A DNA stretch of 64,000 nt. Origin: Rhodobacteraceae bacterium DSL-40. GTDB lineage: Bacteria > Pseudomonadota > Alphaproteobacteria > Rhodobacterales > Rhodobacteraceae. Numbering within the stretch: position 1 is the stretch's first letter; each line of letters starts with the position of its first letter. The notes under the pieces are model-generated. The model was given only the letters and a program-made list of their open reading frames with translations. It made no database searches and was not told the origin of the DNA. The stretch lies in assembly GCA_003258405.1 (NCBI GenBank), contig QKPN01000002.1, forward strand, positions 248,001 to 312,000. The letters run 5' to 3'. The position numbers and the translations under genes were made by a program. Shown here piece by piece: positions 33,982 through 43,137 of the stretch.

Positions 33982-35430
33982 ATGTATCTCGGCATCGATA
34001 TCGGCACGTCCTCGGTCAAGACCGTCCTCTTCGACCGCGCGCAGCGACTCGTCGCGCAGGCGAGCGCGGCCCTCGACATCTCCCGTCCGCATCCGGGCTG
34101 GTCGGAGCAGGATCCCGAGGCCTGGTGGCGCGCCGTCACCGAAACGATCGACCGCATCGCCGCGGAGACCAGCCTCGCGGACCTGCGCGGCATCGGGCTT
34201 TCGGGGCAGATGCACGGGGCGGTCTGCCTCGACCACGACGACCGGGTGATGCGGCCCGCGATCCTCTGGAACGACGGCCGCGCCAGCGCGGAATGTGCGG
34301 AGCTCGAACAGGCCTTTCCACGCGCCCGCGAGATCTCCGGCAACATCGCGATGCCTGGGTTCACCGCCCCGAAGCTGCTCTGGCTCCGGCATCACGAACC
34401 GGAGATCTTCGAGCATGTCTCCACCGTGCTGCTCCCCAAGGACTACATCCGCTTCTGCCTGACCGGGCACCATGTCTCGGAGATGTCCGACGCCTCCGGC
34501 ACGCTCTGGCTCGACGTGGCCGAACGGGACTGGTCGGACGATCTTCTCGAGGCCACCGGCCTCACGCGGGCGCACATGCCGCGGCTGGTCGAGGGGAGCG
34601 AGGCCTCGGGCGCGCTGCGCCTCGAGCTTGCCCAGCGCTGGGGCGTCAAGGGCGAGGTGGTCGTCGCGGGCGGCGCGGGCGACAATGCCGCGGCGGCCTG
34701 CGGCGTCGGCGTGGTGCGGCCTGGCACGGCCTTCGTCTCGCTCGGAACCTCCGGCGTGCTCTTCGTTTCCAACGCGCGCTTCTCGCCCAACACCCAGGGT
34801 GCGGTCCACGCCTTCTGCCATGCGCTGCCCGCGACCTGGCACCAGATGGGCGTGATCCTCTCGGCCGCCGACAGTCTCGAATGGCTCGCCCGCCTCGTCG
34901 GGCGGCGCGCCTCGGTGCTCGCGGGCGAGATCGGCACGGTCGAGCGGCCCTCGCCCGTCACCTTCCTGCCCTATCTCTCCGGCGAGCGGACACCGCACAA
35001 CGATGCGGCCGCCCGGGGCGCCTTCATCGGGCTTTCCCAGAGCAACGGCGCCACTGATCTCGCGCAGGCGGTGATGGAAGGCGTGGCCTATGCCATGGCC
35101 GACTGCCAGGAGGCGCTCGCGGCAGGCGGGACAGATTTCGAGAGCGCGCTCGCAGTCGGTGGCGGCGCGCGCTCCCACACCTGGCTCCGGATCCTCGCGA
35201 GCGTCCTGAACCGTCCGCTTGAGATCCCGTCCGACGGCGATGTCGGCGCGGCGGCGGGTGCCGCACGGCTGGCGATCTGCGCCGCGGAGGGTGCGGCTCC
35301 GCACGAGGTCTGCACCGCGCCGGAAATCGATGCGGTGATCGAACCCCTGCCTGCGCTCGTCGGCCCCTATCAGGACGGGCTTGCGCGCTACCGCGCGCTT
35401 TATCCCGCGCTGAAGGCGCTGCCGTCCTGA
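33982..35430 (+). CDS. xylB: Xylulokinase
   Basis: XylB phosphorylates D-xylulose to xylulose 5-phosphate for the pentose phosphate pathway. The 482-residue FGGY-family kinase begins MYLGIDIGTSSVKTVLFDRA, has GIGLSGQMHGAVCLDHDDRV, AILWNDGRASAECAEL, GAGDNAAAACGVGVVRPGTA with SLGTSGVLF, and VGGGARSHTWLRILA. It is the last gene of the xyl operon and is followed by an imperfect terminator. Xylose isomerase (xylA), needed to make xylulose from xylose, is not in the window. Confidence 0.93.
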   Translation: MYLGIDIGTSSVKTVLFDRAQRLVAQASAALDISRPHPGWSEQDPEAWWRAVTETIDRIAAETSLADLRGIGLSGQMHGAVCLDHDDRVMRPAILWNDGRASAECAELEQAFPRAREISGNIAMPGFTAPKLLWLRHHEPEIFEHVSTVLLPKDYIRFCLTGHHVSEMSDASGTLWLDVAERDWSDDLLEATGLTRAHMPRLVEGSEASGALRLELAQRWGVKGEVVVAGGAGDNAAAACGVGVVRPGTAFVSLGTSGVLFVSNARFSPNTQGAVHAFCHALPATWHQMGVILSAADSLEWLARLVGRRASVLAGEIGTVERPSPVTFLPYLSGERTPHNDAAARGAFIGLSQSNGATDLAQAVMEGVAYAMADCQEALAAGGTDFESALAVGGGARSHTWLRILASVLNRPLEIPSDGDVGAAAGAARLAICAAEGAAPHEVCTAPEIDAVIEPLPALVGPYQDGLARYRALYPALKALPS

Positions 35431-35435
35431 GCGTC

Positions 35436-35463
35436 GTGCGCGCCCCGTCCCGGCGGGGCGCAC
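35436..35463 (+). terminator. Hairpin after xylB
   Basis: GTGCG and CCCCG pair with CGGGG and CGCAC, with a two-base bulge and a short loop. It starts six bases after the xylB stop. No U-run follows. Confidence 0.5.
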
Positions 35464-35560
35464 CCCTCCGCCTTTCATGACATTTCCGCGAACGATGCCG
35501 CCGGTGATGACACTGCGGCTGTTCTGCGCTATTAGACCCGTGCAGCCAATGGAGGTGCGC

Positions 35561-35593
35561 ATGGAGAAATTCCGGTTTCCACGCTGGTCCTGA
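35561..35593 (+). CDS. Putative 10-residue leader peptide upstream of the ABC exporter
   Basis: ATG 35561 follows a perfect ribosome site GGAGGT (35551-35556) with four bases of spacing. The ORF reads MEKFRFPRWS and stops at TGA 35591-35593. It is too short for automatic gene calling. By contrast, the exporter gene at 35669 has no recognisable ribosome site. The leader ORF begins in one arm of a stem that closes after the ORF (see the structure at 35563-35628). A leader peptide that controls the exporter through ribosome stalling is an inference; chance is the alternative. Confidence 0.45.
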   Translation: MEKFRFPRWS

Positions 35594-35628
35594 CCGGCCC
35601 GGACGGGCCCGACAGGCCTGATTTCTCC
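35563..35628 (+). promoter_or_regulatory. Foldable mRNA leader (attenuator candidate) before the ABC exporter
   Basis: GGAGAAAT (35563-35570), inside the leader ORF, is exactly complementary to ATTTCTCC (35621-35628). An inner hairpin GGCCC/GGGCC with a GGAC loop (35596-35609) lies just after the leader stop codon. A ribosome on the leader ORF would keep the outer stem open. This is the geometry of translation-controlled leaders. Confidence 0.45.
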
Positions 35629-35668
35629 TGCCTTTCTGTTCAATCTCCTTCAGTCTGCGGTTTTCCCG

Positions 35669-37528
35669 ATGCTTTCCTTCTTCGAGTCGCTCGTCGACCC
35701 CTATCAGCCCTATGCCGAGGATGACGCGCCCCCGGCGAAGCTCTGGCCCTTTCTCAAGGCCTATCTTCGTCCGGCGCGGAGGGTCATGGTCTTCGCCTTC
35801 TTCGCCATCATGGCGATCAGCCTCATCGAGGTCTGGCTCATCCGCTACACCGGCCAGCTCGTCGATACACTCACCGCGACCGGCGCCGAGGCGCTCTGGT
35901 CGGTGCACGGGTTTGAGCTGGTGCTGGTGGCGGGCTTCATCCTCTTCGTGCGACCGGTGATCCAGTTCGTCGCCGATGCGCTGCTCAACCAGTCGCTCAT
36001 GCCCAATGTCGGCACCATCGTGCGCTGGCGCAGCCACCGGCACGTGTTGCGCCAGTCGGTTGGCTGGTTCCAGAACGATTTCGCGGGCCGGATCGCCAAC
36101 CGGCTGATGCAGACGGCGCCCGCCGTGACCGAAGCCACCTTCCAGAGCTTCGACGCCGTCGTCTATTCGACCGTCTATCTCGGCGGCGCCCTCTGGCTGC
36201 TTTCCGAGACGGACGCCCGGCTGACGATCCCGCTGCTGGTCTGGTTCGGGCTCTATGTCTGGCTGATGCTCTGGACGGTGCCGCGGATCGGGCGCGCCTC
36301 CAAGGCCTTCGCCGATGCCCGCTCGCAGATCACCGGACGGATGGTCGACAGCTATTCGAACATCCAGTCGGTGAAGCTCTTCGCCCATGGCAAGGCGGAG
36401 GAGGCCTATGCCGGCGAGGCGATCGAGCATGCGCGCGAGACCTTCAAGCGCCAGATGCGGCTCATCACGCTGATGGAGTTCGGGCTCACGCTCATCAACG
36501 GGCTGCTCGTCGTCTCGGTGGTGGGGCTCGCGATCGGCCTCTGGCAGACCGGGCACGCTACCCTCGGCACCGTCGCGGCGGCAACCGCGCTCACCCTCCG
36601 GCTCTCTGCGATGACCGGCTGGATCATGTGGGCGCTCTCCGAGCTATTCGAGAACATCGGCACGATCCGCGAGGGCATGGAGACCATCGCCCAGCCCATT
36701 GCGCTGCCCGATGCACCCGGCGCACCCGAGCTCGCTGTCACGCGCGGCGAGGTTGTCTTCGCGCATGTGAGCCACCATTATGGCAAGGGTGCGGGCGGCC
36801 TGCGCGACATCGCGCTCACCATCCGCCCCGGTGAAAAGGTCGGCCTCGTCGGCCGCTCCGGGGCCGGCAAGTCGACGCTCGTCAACCTCATGTTGCGTTT
36901 CTTCGACACCGAGGGTGGTTCGATACGGATCGATGGACAGGATATTCGCACCGTCACGCAGGACAGCCTGCGCCGCCAGATCGGCATGGTCACTCAGGAT
37001 CCGTCGCTGCTGCACCGCTCGGTCCGGGACAACATCCGCTATGGCCGGCCCGATGCGAGCGAGGGCGAGATGATCGCGGCGGCCCGGCGCGCGGAGGCGC
37101 ATGACTTCATCCTCGGCCTCGAGGACGGCGACGGGCGGCGCGGCTACGACGCCCATGTCGGCGAGCGCGGCGTGAAGCTTTCGGGCGGCCAGCGCCAGCG
37201 CATCGCGCTGGCCCGCGTCATCCTCAAGGACGCTCCGATCCTCGTGCTCGACGAGGCTACGAGCGCGCTCGACAGCGAGGTCGAGGCCGCGATCCAGTCG
37301 ACCCTCGAGGGGCTGATGGCGGGCAAGACGGTGATCGCGATCGCCCACCGGCTGTCCACGATCGCGCATATGGACCGCATCGTCGTCCTCGAGGCGGGCG
37401 CGATTGCCGAGGAGGGGAGCCATGCGGAGCTGCTCGCCCGCGGCGGGCTCTATGCACGCTTCTGGTCGCGCCAGTCCGGCGGCTTTCTCGACGCGGGTGC
37501 GCCGCCCGGACCGGAGGCGGCCGCATGA
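35669..37528 (+). CDS. ABC exporter half-transporter, subunit 1
   Basis: A fused membrane and ATPase protein of 619 residues. Six membrane segments lie in residues 1-330. The nucleotide-binding domain has Walker A GRSGAGKST, the signature LSGGQRQRIALARV, Walker B ILVLDEATSALDSE and the switch histidine in IAIAHRLSTIAHMDRI. All catalytic residues are intact. It overlaps the second half-transporter by 4 bases, which points to a heterodimer. Substrate is unknown; drugs, lipids or peptides are all possible for this family. A weak start without a Shine-Dalgarno follows the leader structure described above. Confidence 0.88.
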   Translation: MLSFFESLVDPYQPYAEDDAPPAKLWPFLKAYLRPARRVMVFAFFAIMAISLIEVWLIRYTGQLVDTLTATGAEALWSVHGFELVLVAGFILFVRPVIQFVADALLNQSLMPNVGTIVRWRSHRHVLRQSVGWFQNDFAGRIANRLMQTAPAVTEATFQSFDAVVYSTVYLGGALWLLSETDARLTIPLLVWFGLYVWLMLWTVPRIGRASKAFADARSQITGRMVDSYSNIQSVKLFAHGKAEEAYAGEAIEHARETFKRQMRLITLMEFGLTLINGLLVVSVVGLAIGLWQTGHATLGTVAAATALTLRLSAMTGWIMWALSELFENIGTIREGMETIAQPIALPDAPGAPELAVTRGEVVFAHVSHHYGKGAGGLRDIALTIRPGEKVGLVGRSGAGKSTLVNLMLRFFDTEGGSIRIDGQDIRTVTQDSLRRQIGMVTQDPSLLHRSVRDNIRYGRPDASEGEMIAAARRAEAHDFILGLEDGDGRRGYDAHVGERGVKLSGGQRQRIALARVILKDAPILVLDEATSALDSEVEAAIQSTLEGLMAGKTVIAIAHRLSTIAHMDRIVVLEAGAIAEEGSHAELLARGGLYARFWSRQSGGFLDAGAPPGPEAAA

Positions 37529-39354
37529 GGCTGCTCGCCGATCTCGTCCATGCCTTCCGCCATGCGGAAGGCCCGCCGCCCGACCGGCTCGGTCAGTTCC
37601 TCCGCTGGGCGCTCGACGGCGCCTTTCCGGCCATCGGGCTTATGCTGGCGCTCAGCATCGCCACCGGCCTCACCGAGGTGCTCGGGGCGACGATCATCGG
37701 CTGGCTGATCGACACGGCGCAGGCGCAGGGCGCGGCCGGGCTCTTTCCCGGCATCCTGCCCGCCCTGGGGCTTGTCGCCGGGTTCTTCCTGATCCTGCGC
37801 CCGCTGGTGATGGGCGGGGGCGCAGCCGTCACCGCGCTGAGCCTCCAGCCCAACATCTATCCTCTGGTGCTGTCGCGGCTCAATCGCCACGTGCTCGGCC
37901 ACAGCCTGAGCTATTTCGACGATGATTTCGCCGGGCGCATCGCCCAGAAGTCGCAGCAGACCGCGCGTGCGACCACCGAGGTCGTCACCGAGGTCTGCAA
38001 CACATTCGGTTTCGCCCTTTCGGCGCTGATCGGTGCGGCAGCGGTGATGGGGGCAGTGAACTGGGAGCTCGCTGCCATCGTCGGGTTCTGGGCAGTGGGT
38101 TATGTCTTCCTGATCCGGTATTTCCTGCCGCGCATCCGCCTCCGGTCCAAGGCCCGGGCCGCCGCGCGCGCCGCCGTCACCGGACAGATCGTCGATACCG
38201 TTTCCAACATCGCCACCGTGAAGCTCTTCGCCCACGGCGCCTTCGAGGACCGCGCGGCGCTCGATGCACTCTCTGGCTTCCGCGACACCGCGATCGGCTT
38301 CGGTCGCGTCTCCTCGGGCTTCCGGCTCTGCCTCATGACACTCGCGGGCGTGCTTCCCGTCGCGCTGATCGGCGCCTCGATCTGGTTCTGGTCGCAGGGT
38401 ACCGCGACGGCGGGCGACATCGCCACCGCCGGGCTGGTCTCGACCCGGCTCGCGCAGATGTCGGGCTGGGTCAGCATGGTCGCGATGGGGGTCTTTGCCA
38501 ATATCGGCGAGATCGAGGACGGCATCCGGACGCTGAGCCCGCCGCACCGGGTGGTGGACCGCCCCGGCGCGCAGCCGATCGAGAGCGCCCGCGGCGAGGT
38601 CGCCTTCGAGAACATCCGCTTTGGCTACGGGCGCAAGGAGGCCGCGCTCGACGGGCTGAACCTGCGTGTCCGGCCGGGCGAGAAGGTCGCGCTCGTCGGC
38701 CGCTCGGGGGCGGGCAAGACCACGCTCGTCTCGCTGCTCCTGCGCCTCTACGACACCGAGGGCGGCCGCATCACCCTCGACGGCCACGACATCCGCGACC
38801 TCACGCAGGACGGGTTGCGCGCGCAGATCGGCATGGTCCGGCAGGAAACCTCGATGTTCAACCGCTCGGCCATGGAGAACATCCGCTACGGCCGCCCCCA
38901 CGCCAGCGACGCGGAGGTGATCGCCGCTGCCCGCCGCGCCGAGGCACATGACTTCATCCTCGGATTGCGCGACATATACGGCAACGAGGGCTATGCCGCC
39001 CGCCTCGGCGAGCGCGGCGTGAAGCTCTCGGGCGGCCAGCGTCAGCGCATCGCGCTGGCCCGGGTGATCCTCAAGAATGCGCCCGTGCTCGTGCTCGACG
39101 AGGCGACCTCCGCGCTCGACAGCGAGGTCGAGGCGGCGATCCAGGACACGCTCGAGACCGTCATGGAGGGCAAGACCGTGATCGCGATCGCCCACCGGCT
39201 CTCGACCATTGCGCGCATGGACCGGATCGTCGTGCTCGATCAGGGCCGGATCGTCGAGGAAGGCAGTCACGCAGAGCTGCTCGAGCGCCGCGGCCTCTAT
39301 GCCGGGTTCTGGGAGCACCAGTCCGGCGGCTTCATCAACCTCGCGGCAGAATAG
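37525..39354 (+). CDS. ABC exporter half-transporter, subunit 2
   Basis: The partner of the preceding gene, with 609 residues and the same layout: membrane domain first (residues 1-330), then an ATPase with Walker A GRSGAGKTTL, LSGGQRQRIALARV, VLVLDEATSALDSE and IAIAHRLSTIARMDRI. The two ATPase halves are very alike, so the pair probably arose by gene duplication. Both ATP sites look canonical, unlike many heterodimers that carry one degenerate site. The shared 4-base overlap implies coupled translation and equal amounts. Confidence 0.88.
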   Translation: MRLLADLVHAFRHAEGPPPDRLGQFLRWALDGAFPAIGLMLALSIATGLTEVLGATIIGWLIDTAQAQGAAGLFPGILPALGLVAGFFLILRPLVMGGGAAVTALSLQPNIYPLVLSRLNRHVLGHSLSYFDDDFAGRIAQKSQQTARATTEVVTEVCNTFGFALSALIGAAAVMGAVNWELAAIVGFWAVGYVFLIRYFLPRIRLRSKARAAARAAVTGQIVDTVSNIATVKLFAHGAFEDRAALDALSGFRDTAIGFGRVSSGFRLCLMTLAGVLPVALIGASIWFWSQGTATAGDIATAGLVSTRLAQMSGWVSMVAMGVFANIGEIEDGIRTLSPPHRVVDRPGAQPIESARGEVAFENIRFGYGRKEAALDGLNLRVRPGEKVALVGRSGAGKTTLVSLLLRLYDTEGGRITLDGHDIRDLTQDGLRAQIGMVRQETSMFNRSAMENIRYGRPHASDAEVIAAARRAEAHDFILGLRDIYGNEGYAARLGERGVKLSGGQRQRIALARVILKNAPVLVLDEATSALDSEVEAAIQDTLETVMEGKTVIAIAHRLSTIARMDRIVVLDQGRIVEEGSHAELLERRGLYAGFWEHQSGGFINLAAE

Positions 39355-39368
39355 GCGGCAGGCGGCGG

Positions 39369-40097
39369 ATGATGCGTCTCGATCAGGCTCTCGTTGCCGC
39401 CGGCCTCGCCGACAGCCGCGCCCGTGCCCAGGCACTGATCGCCGCCGGTGTCGTGCGCATCGGCGGTGTCCCGGCCGCGAAACCGGCGCAGAAGGTGCCG
39501 GAGGGCGCGGCGCTGACGCTGACGGCGGACCCCCTGCCCTATGTCTCCCGTGCCGCCCTGAAGCTCCGGCATGCGCTCGAGACCTTCGGGCTCGATCCGG
39601 CGGGCGCCATCGCGCTCGATCTCGGCGCTTCCACCGGCGGGTTCAGCGAGGTGCTGCTCGAAGCGGGCGCGGCGGAGGTCTGGGCGATCGATGTCGGCCA
39701 TGGCCAGCTTCATCCGCGCCTCCGCAGCGATCCGCGCCTCCATGCCATCGAGGGGCTCAACGTGCGCGACCTCACCGCGGCCCATGTCCCGGTGCCTGAC
39801 TGGATCGTCTCCGACCTCTCCTTCATTTCGCTCGAGAAGGCCCTGCCGCCGGCGCTCGCCCTTGCGCGACCGGGCGCCACGCTGATCGCCCTCGTCAAGC
39901 CGCAGTTCGAGGTCGGACCGGCGCATGTCGGGAAAGGCGGCCTCGTGCGCGATGTTGCAGCCCGCGAGGCCGCCCGCACCCGCATCCGCGGCTTTCTCGA
40001 GGCCTCCGGCTGGCGGGTGACAGCCGAGGACGAAAGCCCGATCACCGGCGGGGACGGAAACACCGAATACCTCGTCGCCGCGATCCGGAGTTTATGA
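39369..40097 (+). CDS. tlyA: TlyA-family rRNA 2'-O-methyltransferase
   Basis: A 242-residue protein with an N-terminal S4 RNA-binding domain (MRLDQALVAAGLADSRARAQ, ALIAAGVVRIGG) and a C-terminal FtsJ-like methyltransferase domain. The latter has SRAALKLRHALETFGLD, motif I ALDLGASTGGFSEVLLEAGA, DVGHGQLHPRL, VSDLSFISLEKALPP and LVKPQFEVG. TlyA methylates 16S and 23S rRNA in mycobacteria; short alphaproteobacterial members are often labelled hemolysin A by tradition. It starts 15 bases after the ABC exporter and may share its transcript. Confidence 0.9.
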   Translation: MMRLDQALVAAGLADSRARAQALIAAGVVRIGGVPAAKPAQKVPEGAALTLTADPLPYVSRAALKLRHALETFGLDPAGAIALDLGASTGGFSEVLLEAGAAEVWAIDVGHGQLHPRLRSDPRLHAIEGLNVRDLTAAHVPVPDWIVSDLSFISLEKALPPALALARPGATLIALVKPQFEVGPAHVGKGGLVRDVAAREAARTRIRGFLEASGWRVTAEDESPITGGDGNTEYLVAAIRSL

Positions 40098-40114
40098 GGC
40101 ATCCCTCATCAAAT

Positions 40115-40144
40115 TGGCCGGCAGGGCTGCATATCCGCCGGCCA
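40115..40144 (+). terminator. Hairpin after tlyA
   Basis: TGGCCGGC, 14-base loop, GCCGGCCA starts 18 bases after the tlyA stop. It lacks a U-tract. Confidence 0.4.
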
Positions 40145-40264
40145 GATGCACGTTATGTGGGCAGTTCGGCGCGATCACTCGCGTTTTCTTCGCAAGACTG
40201 TTGCGCAAACCGCTTCGTGAAAAGACCCTCACATAGAGTTTTTGTGAACACGGAGGGCCCGGGC

Positions 40265-41641
40265 ATGTCCGGAACAAGCAAGTTCGAGAAGGTCATAGGC
40301 AGCCGCGATGTCCTCGCGCTCGCCTTCGGGGCGATGATCGGCTGGGGATGGGTCGTGCTGGCCGGGTCCTGGATCATCAATGCCGGAACCTTCGGCGCAA
40401 TGACCGCCTTCGCCATCGGTGGCGTAGCCGTGGTGCTGATCGGCCTCACCTATGCCGAACTCGCTGCCGCCATGCCTCTCGCGGGTGGAGAGCATGTCTA
40501 TTCGTTCCGGGCGATGGGCGAGCTCGGATCGTTCTTCTGCACCTGGGCGATCATCTTCGGCTATGTCTCGGTTGTGGCCTTCGAGGCGGTCGCGCTCCCG
40601 ACCGTCGTCGAGAACCTCCTGCCCGGCTACAAACAGATCCATCTCTATTCCTTCGCCGGCTCAGACGTCTATTTCACCTGGGCACTGCTCGGCAGCGTCG
40701 CCGCGATCTTCATGACCTGGATCAACATCCGCGGCATCAAGAACAGCGCTTTCCTACAGCGGATGGTCATTCTGCTCATCTTCCTTGGTGGGCTCGCGCT
40801 CTTTACCGGCAGCTTCCTTGATGGCAGCCAGGCCAATGCCGAGCCGCTCTTCGTCGGCGGCACGGGCGGCATCTTTGCCGTCCTCGTCATGGTGCCCTTC
40901 CTCTTCGTGGGCTTCGACGTGATCCCGCAGGCGGCCGAGGAAATCGACCTGCCGCCGCGCCGGATCGGCCTCCTGCTGATCCTCTCCGTGGTGATGGCGG
41001 TGGTCTGGTACATGCTCGTCGCCCTTGCGACCGGCCGCTCGCTCGATGCCGAGGCGCTTGCCTCCAGCAACATCGCCGCCGCGGATGCGGCAACGGCCGT
41101 GCTTGGCGGCCCCTGGGGCGGCAAGCTCATCATCCTCGCCGGGATCGGCGGCATCATCACCAGCTGGAATGCCTTCCTGATCGGCGGCAGCCGCGCGATC
41201 TATGCCATGGCCGAGGCGCGCATGCTGCCCTCCTTCCTCGCGAAGCTGCATCCCGAATACAAGACGCCGTACAACGCAATCCTGCTCGTCGGCGCCGTGT
41301 CGATCTTCGCCCCGCTCCTCGGCCGCGGCGCGCTCGTCTGGTTCGTCGATGCAGGCGGGCTCGGCATCATCGTCGCCTACGCCATGGTGGCGCTCTCCTT
41401 CATCCTGCTCCGCCGGAAGGAACCCGACATGCCCCGGCCGTTCCGTGCCGGCAAGAGCCCCTGGGTCGGATACGCCGCACTCGTTCTCTCCCTGGCACTG
41501 ACGCTCCTCTACCTCCCCGGCTCGCCGGCAGCCCTCGCCTGGCCCGCGGAATGGCTGATCGTGGCGGTCTGGTCGCTGCTCGGGGCGGCCTTCTACATAT
41601 ATGCCCGCCGCGCCTACGGGCCCGCGGTCATCGAACCCTGA
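40265..41641 (+). CDS. APC-family amino acid or amine permease
   Basis: A membrane protein of 458 residues with about 12 hydrophobic segments. The start has the APC signature VLALAFGAMIGWGWVVLAGS, then GLTYAELAAAMPLAGGEHVY. FLFVGFDVIPQAAEEIDLPP and SWNAFLIGGSRAIYAMAEAR are also typical of the putrescine/cationic branch. The substrate cannot be fixed from sequence. A GGAGG site lies eight bases before ATG 40265; the frame upstream of this (to 40094) is not family-like. A 12-bp perfect hairpin follows. Confidence 0.85.
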   Translation: MSGTSKFEKVIGSRDVLALAFGAMIGWGWVVLAGSWIINAGTFGAMTAFAIGGVAVVLIGLTYAELAAAMPLAGGEHVYSFRAMGELGSFFCTWAIIFGYVSVVAFEAVALPTVVENLLPGYKQIHLYSFAGSDVYFTWALLGSVAAIFMTWINIRGIKNSAFLQRMVILLIFLGGLALFTGSFLDGSQANAEPLFVGGTGGIFAVLVMVPFLFVGFDVIPQAAEEIDLPPRRIGLLLILSVVMAVVWYMLVALATGRSLDAEALASSNIAAADAATAVLGGPWGGKLIILAGIGGIITSWNAFLIGGSRAIYAMAEARMLPSFLAKLHPEYKTPYNAILLVGAVSIFAPLLGRGALVWFVDAGGLGIIVAYAMVALSFILLRRKEPDMPRPFRAGKSPWVGYAALVLSLALTLLYLPGSPAALAWPAEWLIVAVWSLLGAAFYIYARRAYGPAVIEP

Positions 41642-41650
41642 CCTGAAACG

Positions 41651-41679
41651 CCCCGGCCCCTGCGCAACAGGGGCCGGGG
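41651..41679 (+). terminator. Perfect 12-bp hairpin after the permease gene
   Basis: CCCCGGCCCCTG, loop CGCAA, CAGGGGCCGGGG. It begins nine bases after the stop. The stem is very strong although no U-run follows. Confidence 0.65.
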
Positions 41680-41826
41680 CCTCGCCCTGCCGGGGGCGAA
41701 AACCGGCGTCCTCCCTCGCCATCGCCCGCCGGCCTGTGTAGAGGGCTCCTTCAGGCAACGGGCCGGGAGCGACATCCATGCCGCCAGACAGGTTGCCGCG
41801 GAACAAGCAGGAGCCAGGGCCTCCCG

Positions 41827-43071
41827 ATGAGCGGCGATAGCGAAAGACAGGCGGCGGCCCATGCCCGGCTCACCGTCGAACGCCTCGGACAGGAAGGCGA
41901 CGGCTTCGCCGGGCCGACCCGCATCGCTGGCGCCCTGCCGGGCGAGGTCTGGGAGGGGCCGATCGAGGGCAACCGGATCGCCGACGCACGCCTCGTCTCC
42001 CCGAGCCCGTCGCGCGTCGCGCCCTCCTGCCCACATGCCGGCACCTGCGGCGGTTGTACGCTCCAGCACGCGGCGCAACCCTTCCTCGCCACCTGGAAAG
42101 CCGAGGTCATTGCCCGAGCACTCGCCGCCCACGGGCTCGAAACCGAGATCCACCCGACGCTGACTTCCCCCGCCCGCTCGCGCCGCCGCGCCGTCCTCAC
42201 CGGGCGCCGGACGAAGAAGACGGTGCAGATCGGCTTTCACGGCCATCGCTCCGACACGCTCGTTCCGATCCGCGAATGTCATGTGCTCTGCCCGGAAATC
42301 ATGGCGGCCTTCCCTGCCCTCGGCGAGATCACCCGGCTCGCGGCGTCGCGCGCGAAGCCCATCCGCCTCGCGGTGACCGCCGGACCGGGCGGGCTCGACC
42401 TCGATCTGCGCGATGCCAAGCCGCTCGATGCCGCGCTCCGGTCCGATCTCGCCGCCGCCGCACGTGCGGCCGGCTTCGCACGGGTGAGTGTCGACGGCGA
42501 AACGGTCGTACTCGAACATCCGCCCTTCCAGCGGATGGGGGCCGCCCGCGTCACCCCGCCGCCCGGCGCCTTCCTGCAGGCAACCGCCGAGGGCGAGGCC
42601 GCGCTTCTGGCAGCGGCCGAGACGATCACCGACGGCGCGGAGCGCATCCTGGATCTCTTCGCCGGTTGCGGCACCTTCACCCTGCCGCTGGCGTCGCGCG
42701 CCGAGGTCCATGCGGTCGAGGGCGAAGGCGCCATGCTCGCGGCCCTCGACGCCGGCTGGCGGGGGGCGGAGCGGCTGCACCGGGTGACAACCGAGACGCG
42801 CGACCTCTTCCGCCGCCCGCTCCTCGCCGCCGAACTCGACCGCTACGAGGCCATCCTCATCGACCCGCCGCGGGCTGGCGCCGAGGCCCAGTCCCGCGAG
42901 ATCGCCCGTTCGCGCGTGGAGCGCATCGCCTTCATCTCCTGCAACCCGGCAAGCTTCGCGCGCGACGCGGCCACCCTCACCGGCGCAGGATTCCGCCTCG
43001 CCTGGGTGCAGCCGGTCGACCAGTTCCTCTGGTCAGGGCATGTGGAGCTTGCCGCACGCTTCGAGCGCTGA
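41827..43071 (+). CDS. RumA/TrmA-type 23S rRNA (uracil-C5) methyltransferase
   Basis: A 414-residue RNA m5U methyltransferase. It has the iron-sulfur cluster cysteines in CPHAGTCGGCTLQHAA with the fourth in CHVLCPEI, methyltransferase motif LDLFAGCGTFTLPLASRAEV, the IDPPRAGAEAQ motif, and the nucleophile in FISCNPASFARDA. The N-terminal TRAM domain is reduced (LTVERLGQEGDGFAG, ALPGEVWEGPIEGN). It probably makes an m5U in 23S rRNA; which position (747, 1939 or both) is not resolved. It stands alone between two strong gaps. Confidence 0.88.
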   Translation: MSGDSERQAAAHARLTVERLGQEGDGFAGPTRIAGALPGEVWEGPIEGNRIADARLVSPSPSRVAPSCPHAGTCGGCTLQHAAQPFLATWKAEVIARALAAHGLETEIHPTLTSPARSRRRAVLTGRRTKKTVQIGFHGHRSDTLVPIRECHVLCPEIMAAFPALGEITRLAASRAKPIRLAVTAGPGGLDLDLRDAKPLDAALRSDLAAAARAAGFARVSVDGETVVLEHPPFQRMGAARVTPPPGAFLQATAEGEAALLAAAETITDGAERILDLFAGCGTFTLPLASRAEVHAVEGEGAMLAALDAGWRGAERLHRVTTETRDLFRRPLLAAELDRYEAILIDPPRAGAEAQSREIARSRVERIAFISCNPASFARDAATLTGAGFRLAWVQPVDQFLWSGHVELAARFER

Positions 43072-43137
43072 GGCGGAAAACCGGCGATTTGCGCTTATTC
43101 TACGGGTTTTCTGTTTGCAATCCGGGGGGAGTCTGTC

